From assembly GCA_027482185.1 (NCBI GenBank), contig JAIXWF010000013.1:1054001-1118000 (forward strand): 64,000 bases of DNA, in the 5' to 3' direction. The notes under the pieces were generated by a model, which worked only from the letters and a program-made list of their open reading frames with translations, did no database searches and was not told the origin of the DNA. Below, piece by piece: positions 9,601-15,236 of the stretch; within the stretch, counting starts at the first letter, position 1; each line of letters begins with the position of its first letter. The translations under genes were made by a program, and so were the position numbers. The DNA is from Opitutaceae bacterium. Lineage in GTDB: Bacteria; Verrucomicrobiota; Verrucomicrobiia; Opitutales; Opitutaceae.

Positions 9601-9949
9601 TCTGCTCGAAGCCGCCATCGCCGACGCCGGCCTCAACAACAGCATCGCCGAATTCAGTTCCCAGTGGCTCACGCCCGCGGACATCATGACGGCGCTGGCG
9701 CCGACGCTCTTTGCGCGCTCCGACACCTTCATCGTCCGCACCTACGGCGAGGCGATCAATCCCGCGACCAATGCGGTCGAGGGCCGTGCCTGGTGCGAGG
9801 CGACCGTGCAGCGGCTGCCGGAATATTTCGAGGCGGCGGGCGACGACCCGGCGGTGGCGCCGGCCGACCTGACCGCCGAACTGAACCGCCGCTACGGCCG
9901 CCGGTTCAAAGTGGTCGCTTTCCGATGGCTGACGCGTTCCGACATTTGA
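6614..9949 (+). CDS. Verru_Chthon cassette protein A (large exported protein; start uncertain)
   Basis: About 1,110 residues from ATG 6614, or about 1,040 from TTG 6821. The membrane segment GFALLITVTLLAFMVILLVGLAAY, preceded by RERRPQA and followed by a helix (RQALARENALLALDVALGQLQ), is the hallmark of Verru_Chthon cassette protein A (TIGR02600) and resembles the PilX/GspK N-terminus. The remainder is a large beta-rich exported region. Between ATG 6614 and the membrane segment lies an octanucleotide repeat array that would be translated as eight-residue repeats such as TKGPKDQG. TTG 6821 gives a 9-residue basic leader like that of the sister proteins, so I favour it slightly; the longer form stays open in frame. 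The gene overlaps the following one by 25 bases. Confidence 0.75.
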   Translation: MHSRDEGTKGPRAPAEGTKGPKDQGTKGLRDQRTKGPKDEGSKTPCEQGSGRYGWFDSLRSFGPLVPGLLVRERRPQAGFALLITVTLLAFMVILLVGLAAYTRVETSVAGNTQRQALARENALLALDVALGQLQAHAGRDDRVTATAEAFGGINGTRYYTGIWSSNTTETAAPETPLTWLVSGNELRVADPAPDAAAGSTVAAPLAVTPAAPGNRVVRLVGANAAGNTAASFIDAPLVDLTAQGVPGAAAAANTAIGRYAWWVGDQGVKAPVAVPDLTAAVTAAPYDTADRRARLRQQLALGAGASDTSGNPIFEPRDNNNAALVAGQKITDANQFAFLRTSGNAQIGRARVQQNFHQWSPNNFAVLANTKLGGLRQDLSLKPDLLGGAFAAWLDFPTYMEPVGAADPAALSGPAILPAYGDDPLRRRYRMTPHQVDGSGSHQVAPVLTYFMVTFNVRTRNETTVSPFEIRARWMVSLWNPYTGALVPEDLRIEVAGLPENVRVVDDASNTDIGSFAVGDAFGTPMRISLPWASAPVPDGVTGEDRRSWLPGRVYTWRSAEDTSRSGTFSDVGFASDFYSRTLSEAGQGVIRDLALPSVDGDDNVRLEVNGSPNLRLTIYAVRPDGDVRLAALTSPDFQSAFTTAVQRAGQGGYQFSYVFRLAESFDTPANPGVWLTTDGRDVRRRTLPSEAFVVEAPGNDPSQYVNYSAIDSPDRLLNRSAGYLGYGLDVPVFELPRSPLLSLGAAQHFRFVGRRPFIIGNPWGVDEQINGVRVGELFDRYFLSGAQTGFDPGTAANGDLQLPNPWLRPLRKPDASKVTLDDFRGAAATGEVDGGARSSKFLLQGAAFNLNSLSTAAWIAVLRGVRFPAPQTFSYLDADDATGTAGDDAITTESSTGARFFRFSQSAQETYKLPSADDSSANTHLFRRGARTLTAAQVTALAGRITTLVRTKHSAADGAGGPFRSLEEFLTPNALFAGETTDADGNPVTTGPRSLLEAAIADAGLNNSIAEFSSQWLTPADIMTALAPTLFARSDTFIVRTYGEAINPATNAVEGRAWCEATVQRLPEYFEAAGDDPAVAPADLTAELNRRYGRRFKVVAFRWLTRSDI
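6631..6826 (+). repeat. Octanucleotide tandem array with inverted arm
   Basis: The left arm (6631-6742) is a degenerate tandem array of the octamer AGGGACCA, with variants AAGGACCA, AGGGACTG and AAGGACGA. The right arm (6791-6826) carries the reverse complement (GGTCCTTT and GGTCCCTG units). The best inverted match is 17 perfect bases (6669-6685 against 6798-6814), with a 112-base spacer. The array lies between the C and A cassette genes and is in frame with the A reading frame, with no stop codon. Confidence 0.88.
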
Positions 9950-10647
9950 ACGCCGCCGGTCGCCGGCGCTTTCTGCGCCGTTGCGGGCTCGGGGCTGCCG
10001 TCCTGGTCTCCGGAGGGCGGACGCTGTCGGCGCAAGTCGGCGGACCGCCGGTCGTCACGGTGCGCTTCAGTGCCTTTTCGGTCCGGCCGCCGTCGGATGT
10101 GGCGCTGGCCCTGCGTCCCGGCGCGGCGCCGCAGAAGCTGGTCTTCCATCCCAACGCCCGGTCGGTCCGGCTCGAGTACCGCGGGACCTTGCCGTTGCGC
10201 TTCGTGGATCCGGCGGCCGTCGGCAACGTGGTGGCGGAAGTGGCCGTGCCGCCGGAGATTAAGGAGCCGCTGCTGCTGTTCATGCCGTCCGACCCGAAGG
10301 CCAAGGCGACCTTGCGCTATCAGGTGGCAGTGCTCGACGACAGCATCGCCCGCCACGGTCCGGGCGGATTGGTCATCGTCAATCTGAGCGGACTGGCCCT
10401 TGCCGGCACGGTGAACGCGGAGGCGGTCACGCTGCGTCCGGGCTTGAATCCGCCGTTGGCGATGGGCGCGGGCGGGAAGGTGGTGCTGCGCACGACGTTC
10501 AAGGAACGGACCTACCAGTCGTATGCCGGGACGATCGCGTTGAAGCGCGGGGAGCGGGCGTTGCTGTTGCTTTTCCCGCCGTTCAATCCCGGCGGCCTCG
10601 AAGTCCAGCCGCGCCTGCTGGTGGACCAGCCGGTCCGTCAGCCGTAG
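9925..10647 (+). CDS. Tat-like exported protein of unknown function, last gene of the cassette
   Basis: A 240-residue protein that I do not recognise. The N-terminus (AAGRRRFLRRCGLGAAVLVSGG, then LSAQ) looks like a twin-arginine signal: RRRFLR before a short hydrophobic stretch and an Ala-X-Ala-like site near residue 35. The mature part appears all-beta with no cysteines. It contains a repeated 'LVFHPNARSVRLEYRG' style, and VTLRPGLNPPLAMGAGGKVVLR. The gene overlaps the 3' end of the A gene by 25 bases in another frame, so it is very likely co-translated. It may be a periplasmic accessory of the pseudopilin assembly, an inference from position only. Confidence 0.68.
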   Translation: MADAFRHLNAAGRRRFLRRCGLGAAVLVSGGRTLSAQVGGPPVVTVRFSAFSVRPPSDVALALRPGAAPQKLVFHPNARSVRLEYRGTLPLRFVDPAAVGNVVAEVAVPPEIKEPLLLFMPSDPKAKATLRYQVAVLDDSIARHGPGGLVIVNLSGLALAGTVNAEAVTLRPGLNPPLAMGAGGKVVLRTTFKERTYQSYAGTIALKRGERALLLLFPPFNPGGLEVQPRLLVDQPVRQP

Positions 10648-10707
10648 CCCGGCGCTTCAGCCCGGGGCCGTAGCTCGGTCAGCCGTAGCCCGGAGCTTTA
10701 GCCCGGG
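10644..10707 (+). repeat. Pair of REP-like palindromic elements
   Basis: Two 23-base copies, at 10644-10666 and 10685-10707, differing at two positions. Each folds as a hairpin pairing CCCGG with CCGGG and GCT with AGC. They start at the stop codon of the preceding gene, which is where REP elements and weak terminators usually lie. They could stop or protect the cassette transcript. Confidence 0.7.
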
Positions 10708-10755
10708 TCCCTATCTTATCTATCGCCGGCGAAGAACCCCGCCGTCCCGGAAATT

Positions 10756-10830
<75 letters not shown>

Positions 10831-10841
10831 GCGAAACGAGC

Positions 10842-10860
10842 GGGAAACCTGCAGGTTCCC
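10842..10860. other. Near-perfect palindrome between tRNA and exported protein gene
   Basis: GGGAAACCTGCAGGTTCCC is a 19-base inverted repeat with one bulged A. It lies between the 3' end of the minus-strand gene at 10922 and the 5' end of tRNA-Met. It has no T-tract on either strand, so it may be an RNA 3'-end hairpin or a protein site. Confidence 0.45.
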
Positions 10861-10921
10861 GGTCGAAAATCCAATCCTTTTTTCGGATCGCGCCGCGGCG
10901 TTCCGGCAGCGCGCGGCCGGC

Positions 10922-11662
10922 TCAGCGGGCCTGGCGGCGGCGGACCCCGGCGAGCAGCACCGCGGCGAACGCGAGCAGCAGGCCGGTCGTGGCGGCGTCG
11001 GGCGTGGGCTCGATCGCTTCCGTCGTGCGGATGCCGAAGGTGAAGCCGTGCCACGCTTCCGGCGTCGGGACCGTCCACGAAAACGTGCTGAAGGTGCCGA
11101 TGAACTGGATCGTGCCGTGGCCCTCGCGGCCGATCAGCGTGTCGTTGGGACCCTGCACGAGCGAAGTGGCACCGCCGCCCCAGTAGCCGGCGCCCTGGCT
11201 GACGATCGTGAAGGGGGCGTTGAAGTCGTAAGTCGTCGGCGTGAACGTGCGCCCCAGGCTGACGATCGACATGATCGGATCCTTGATGGCTTCGCTCAGC
11301 GTGACGGTGTAGATCTGGTTGGTCCCGCCTTCCAGTTGGAGGATGTCCGTGCCCGGGGGCGCGTTGTCGACTTGGGCGCTCGTGTAGGGCGTCGACGGAC
11401 TCCAGTAATTGATGCCGCCGTTGATCTGCGCCCCATAGAGCGTGCCCGGGGAACCGTTGGCGTAGGTGGCCGCAAAGTTCACCGTGACCGTGCTCGCGTT
11501 GGGCAACGTGATCGTGCCCGAGGCCGTGCCCTGGCCGATGTTCGCGGCGGTCCAATCCACGTAGTGGTAGGGAGCGGCCACGGCCGTACCGGCGGCGGCG
11601 AGAGCGAGGACGGCGGCGCCGGCAAGATGGCGCAGGGACGAGCGGCGGGGGAAGAGATTCAT
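10922..11662 (-). CDS. Exported protein with PEP/VPDSG-CTERM-like sorting tail
   Basis: A 246-residue protein from ATG 11660-11662. A long signal peptide (RRSSLRHLAGAAVLALAAAGTAVAA) is followed by a beta-rich domain with no recognised fold. The C-terminus is TPDAATTGLLLAFAAVLLAGVRRRQAR: a short Pro-Asp motif, one hydrophobic helix and a basic end. This is the architecture of PEP-CTERM and VPDSG-CTERM proteins, which are sorted by exosortases to the envelope or exopolysaccharide. The motif here (TPDA) lies between the two canonical forms. An upstream in-frame start exists but would place extra residues before the signal peptide. No exosortase is in the window. Confidence 0.72.
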   Translation of the reverse strand: MNLFPRRSSLRHLAGAAVLALAAAGTAVAAPYHYVDWTAANIGQGTASGTITLPNASTVTVNFAATYANGSPGTLYGAQINGGINYWSPSTPYTSAQVDNAPPGTDILQLEGGTNQIYTVTLSEAIKDPIMSIVSLGRTFTPTTYDFNAPFTIVSQGAGYWGGGATSLVQGPNDTLIGREGHGTIQFIGTFSTFSWTVPTPEAWHGFTFGIRTTEAIEPTPDAATTGLLLAFAAVLLAGVRRRQAR

Positions 11663-11889
11663 CCGGAGGAGAGAGGTTGCGCTCTGATCAGCATCGTTTG
11701 CGCCAGAATACCCGGCGCGGGCCGGCCAATAGCACAGATGGTTGCAGGGGAGGATCTTGGGCAAGCGCCTGATTGCGCGAGCCCGGCGGGCACTCAGGTG
11801 CCGGACGGATTTTTGTAAACTATTCCGACGCGCCGGTTGCGGCGTGGTCGAGGCTGGTTGCGGCGAGGCGGCGGGCCCTGCGCCCGAAC

Positions 11890-12201
11890 TCAGAGCTCGG
11901 CGAGCAGCGCCCGCAGTTCGCGCTCAGGGTCTTCGTGCGTCTGGTCGATCGCGAGTTGGAGGGCGGCCTCGAGGATCGGCTTCGCGTCGGCGCGGCGGCC
12001 GAGGTGCAGGAGCGATTTGCCGAGGAGAATGCGGGCCATCATCCAGTCCGCCTTCTTGGCGGCGCAGAATTCGAAATGCGGCACGGCCTCGGCGTGGCGT
12101 CCGTCCGCGACCAAGGCCTGCGCGAGACTGAAACGGAAGAGTTCGTTCTCCGGTTGCCGGTTGACGAACCCTTGGAAGTGGTCGACGCGCGAGACGGCCA
12201 C
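11890..12201 (-). CDS. Small TPR protein downstream of a PP2C phosphatase
   Basis: A 103-residue protein with two or three tetratricopeptide-like helices: NELFRFSLAQALVADGRHAEAVPHFEFC and MMARILLGKSLLHLGRRADAKPILEAAL carry the usual small/large residue pattern (W/L, G/A, A, P). It has no signal peptide, so it should be a cytoplasmic adaptor. The start is GTG at 12199-12201, 3 bases after the stop of the phosphatase gene, which points to co-translation and perhaps a shared signalling function. The partner is not known. Confidence 0.72.
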   Translation of the reverse strand: MAVSRVDHFQGFVNRQPENELFRFSLAQALVADGRHAEAVPHFEFCAAKKADWMMARILLGKSLLHLGRRADAKPILEAALQLAIDQTHEDPERELRALLAEL

Positions 12202-12204
12202 GGC

Positions 12205-12924
12205 TCAAACGGAATCGACAAAAATCACGACGCCGGTCGCGTTGTCCGGGCCGCCGCGTTGCACGGCGAGCGTCACGATCTCTTTGATGGCGGCCTCGGG
12301 ATTCGGCGCCTTTTCGAGCAGGCCCGCCAATTCCGCATCGCCGACCATGCGCGTGATGCCGTCGGTGCAAAACAGATAGCGGTCGCCGGCCTCCAGGGGG
12401 CGATCGACCAAATCGACGTCGGGCGGCGTCGGCTGCCCGATGCAGCGCGTGAGGGCGTTGCGGTTGGATTCGTGGTAGTACACGACTTCGCCGCGGGCAC
12501 GGCGCAGGCGGGCTTCGTTTTCGACCGAGTGATCTTCGGTGAGCCGCACAAATTCGCGGCCACGGAGCCCATAGCAACGCGAGTCGCCGACGTGGGCGAG
12601 CCGCAGCTTGGCGCCGCGGATGTAGCCGAAGGTCAGGGTCGAACCGATGCCCATCGCCGGGCTGATGGTTTGCCCGAGGTCGCCGACGGAGCGGTTGGCG
12701 TGGTGCACGATGGCCACCAGATCGGGCTCGGCCTCGGGACTGGCGTGGACGCCGCGGGCGACATCGTCGACCGACTGCGACGCGGCTTCGGCTCCGCCGG
12801 GCAGGCCGCCGACGCCGTCGGCCACGCCGAACAGGCCGGCTTTCTCATCCAACAGGAAGCGGTCCTCGTTTTCCCGCCGCACCCGGCCGATGTCTGAAAG
12901 CGCTGCTGCGCGAAGCGAAAGCAT
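12205..12924 (-). CDS. PP2C-family serine/threonine protein phosphatase (Stp1/PrpC type)
   Basis: A 239-residue single-domain phosphatase. The PPM motifs are present in order: RRENEDR near residue 17, FGVADGVGG, GSTLT, AHVGDSR, LTEDHS, LFCTDGIT and GGPDNAT. The aspartates in these motifs bind the two metal ions that activate water for phosphate hydrolysis. Soluble enzymes of this type usually oppose Hanks-type kinases; no such kinase gene is in the window. The gene sits 31 bases after the helicase gene and 3 bases before the TPR gene, all in one direction, so the three are probably one operon. Confidence 0.93.
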   Translation of the reverse strand: MLSLRAAALSDIGRVRRENEDRFLLDEKAGLFGVADGVGGLPGGAEAASQSVDDVARGVHASPEAEPDLVAIVHHANRSVGDLGQTISPAMGIGSTLTFGYIRGAKLRLAHVGDSRCYGLRGREFVRLTEDHSVENEARLRRARGEVVYYHESNRNALTRCIGQPTPPDVDLVDRPLEAGDRYLFCTDGITRMVGDAELAGLLEKAPNPEAAIKEIVTLAVQRGGPDNATGVVIFVDSV

Positions 12925-12955
12925 GGTTGAGGGTGCGAGCGTAGCGGGCAGCGGC

Positions 12956-15031
12956 TCAGGCGAAAGGATGAAATGCGGCCGCGCGCGATTCGCGGGTGAG
13001 CACCGTGAATTCAGGCTGGGGAAGACTGTCCAGGAAGAGGCGGCCGTAGCTCTTCGCGAGCACGCGCGAGTCGAGGATGGTCACGAGGCCGCGGTCTTCG
13101 GCCGTACGGATCAGGCGGCCGATGCCTTGGCGGAATTTGATCAACGCGTCGGGCAGCGTGAGTTCGTTGAAGGGGCTGCCGCCGCGGTCGCGGATGAAGT
13201 CGCAGCGCGCCTCGGTGATCGGGTGCGTGGGCGGGTCGAAGGGCAGACGCGTGATGACGACTTGGGCGAGGGCGTCGCCGGGCACGTCGACGCCGGTCCA
13301 GAAACTGTCGGTGCCGAAGAGCACGGCGTTGCCCGCGGCGCGCATCTGCCGCGTGAGTTCGGTGCGGGAGAGGTCGGCGCCCTGCATCAAAAACGGCCGT
13401 CCGGCGGTCCGGAACTGCGGTTCGAGCGTCGCGGCGACGGCGCGCATGTCGGTGTAGCTGGTGAACAGCACGAGCGTGCCGCCCGCCACGCGCTCGGCGC
13501 AAAATGCGATGTAGTCGGCGAGGACTTCGAGCGCGAGTTTGGCCTCCTGCGGGGTGGGCAGGGGCACGTCGCGCGCGACGTAGACGCGCATCTTGCGGGC
13601 GAAGTCGAAGGGCGATTTCACGAGCACGTGGCGGGCGTCGTCGGCGCCCATCCGCGCGGCGAAAGGCGCGATCTCGCCGCCCATCGCCAGCGTGGCGCTC
13701 GTGCACACGACGCTGGTGCCGCAGCCGAAGAGGTGCCGGCGCAGGGCCGGAGCGACGTCGATCGGGGCGCTGCGCAGGCTGACGATGGTTTGTTTCCGGC
13801 CGCTGCGCTCGGCCCAGTAGACGTGGCCTTTGTCCGCGAGCGTGAGCCATTCGTTGAGCCCGGCCTGGAGACCCTTGATCCGCTGTTTCTGCTCGAGCAA
13901 TTCGTCGCGTTCGCGGCCGTCCTCGAGTTTGTCGGCGAGTTGGCCGAGCAGGCGGTGGAGCGCGCCGAGCGGGCCGTCGAGGGTGGCGTCGGCCGCGCCT
14001 TCCTCGCGCACGCGGACGATCGGGCGCTGGGCGAGCAACGTGGCGCCGATCAATTCGAAGAACTGGCCCGAGGCTTCGAGCGCATCGACGACGAGCTGCT
14101 GGCCCTCGGGGCCGCCGTGCTTGCGGAAGAGGCCGCGTTTGGTGCGCGGGTTATAGAGAAACTTGAGCGCGCGGTCGGTGCCGTAGCTCGAAAGCGAGAG
14201 GCCGAAGTTATCGGTGGCGACTTCCGGGACGGTGTGGGCCTCGTCGAGCACGACGAAATCGTCGGCGAAGAGCACGCCGCGCGTGTCGCGGTCGGGGCTC
14301 TGGGCCTGGGCGCCGCCGGCGTTGATCAACGCGAAGAGCAAGGCGTGGTTGACGATGACGACGTGGGCGGCCCGGAGCCGGGCGCGGGCGCGCTGGTAGA
14401 AGCACTTTTCGCAATCGCAATGCTTGCGGGAGCAGGAGGAGGAGTCGGCGTTGACGACGTCCCAGACCTCGGGCCGCGGCGGCGGGCGCAGATCGTGGCG
14501 CAGGCCGGAGTCGGTGGTTTCGGCCCATTCGGCGATGCGTTTCAGTTCGTCGTAGTCGGCGTCGCCGAGCAGCGTGGCGCGGTCGGCGAGGGCGAGGCCG
14601 AGGCGCGTGGTGCAGAGGTAGTTCGATTTGCCGACGAGGACGGCGGACTTGAAGTCGGCGTATTTCTCGAGCTCGGGGCGCGACTTGTAGAGTCGACGGC
14701 ATTTCGGCAGATCGCTGGTCTCGAGCTGTTCCTGCAACGCGATCGTGTGGGTGGAGACGATGAGCTGGCGGGATTGGTCGACGGCGTGGATGATCCCGGG
14801 GACGAGGTAGGCGAGCGATTTGCCGACGCCGGTGCCGGCCTCGAAGAGGATGGGTTCGTCGGCCTTCATCGCCGCGGCGACGGCGCGGCCCATCGTTTCC
14901 TGCTCGGGCCGATGCTCCAGTGTCAATCCGGTCTGCAGCCAGCCGGCTTCGGCGAAGATCTTCGCCGCGAGGGCGGGAGCTTGGCTGGCGGGCACCGGGG
15001 CCGAGCCGGAATCTTCGCGGAGACCGATCAT
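12956..15031 (-). CDS. DinG-family ATP-dependent DNA helicase with Fe-S cluster
   Basis: A 691-residue superfamily 2 (XPD/DinG-type) helicase. Walker A GTGVGKS is at residues 66-72, motif Ia-like STHTIALQEQL follows, and Walker B is VLDEAHTV. Four cysteines are placed as in DinG/XPD for a 4Fe-4S cluster: one in NYLC and three in the CSRKHCDCEKC segment. C-terminal helicase motifs include LFTSYTDMRA, GTDSFWTGVDVPG and GIGRLIRTAEDRG. Such enzymes unwind 5'-tailed DNA, D-loops and R-loops. The lack of an exonuclease domain argues against the Gram-positive DinG form. The gene is first in a run with PP2C and TPR genes. Confidence 0.92.
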   Translation of the reverse strand: MIGLREDSGSAPVPASQAPALAAKIFAEAGWLQTGLTLEHRPEQETMGRAVAAAMKADEPILFEAGTGVGKSLAYLVPGIIHAVDQSRQLIVSTHTIALQEQLETSDLPKCRRLYKSRPELEKYADFKSAVLVGKSNYLCTTRLGLALADRATLLGDADYDELKRIAEWAETTDSGLRHDLRPPPRPEVWDVVNADSSSCSRKHCDCEKCFYQRARARLRAAHVVIVNHALLFALINAGGAQAQSPDRDTRGVLFADDFVVLDEAHTVPEVATDNFGLSLSSYGTDRALKFLYNPRTKRGLFRKHGGPEGQQLVVDALEASGQFFELIGATLLAQRPIVRVREEGAADATLDGPLGALHRLLGQLADKLEDGRERDELLEQKQRIKGLQAGLNEWLTLADKGHVYWAERSGRKQTIVSLRSAPIDVAPALRRHLFGCGTSVVCTSATLAMGGEIAPFAARMGADDARHVLVKSPFDFARKMRVYVARDVPLPTPQEAKLALEVLADYIAFCAERVAGGTLVLFTSYTDMRAVAATLEPQFRTAGRPFLMQGADLSRTELTRQMRAAGNAVLFGTDSFWTGVDVPGDALAQVVITRLPFDPPTHPITEARCDFIRDRGGSPFNELTLPDALIKFRQGIGRLIRTAEDRGLVTILDSRVLAKSYGRLFLDSLPQPEFTVLTRESRAAAFHPFA

Positions 15032-15075
15032 GAAGGGGCAGAGAGGTGACCGGGATGCGCGGGCATTTCAAGCGG

Positions 15076-15150
15076 CGCGAAGGCGGAAATTGGAAAAGCG
15101 GGAAAGGTGAAATTGGAGAATTGGGAAACGGGGAAACCGGGAAACGGCGG
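15076..15150 (+). repeat. Short-period purine-rich tandem array
   Basis: A degenerate array of 7- to 9-base units such as GGAAATT, GGAGAATT, GGGAAAC and GGGGAAACC between the divergent DinG-like and P-type ATPase genes. It belongs in style with the other arrays in the window but is less regular. Confidence 0.65.
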
Positions 15151-15236
15151 GCGCGGGGCTTGGGCAAAGGGGAATCGTTCCGGCCGGTCCCGACAAACGG
15201 GTTGCCGATTTCGGCGCGCGGTACAGAATCAAGGCC

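Noticed and set aside
11048-12897. Plus-strand frames opposite the exported protein, TPR and PP2C genes
   Set aside because: The minus-strand genes have a signal peptide, TPR helices and complete PP2C motifs; the plus frames have none.
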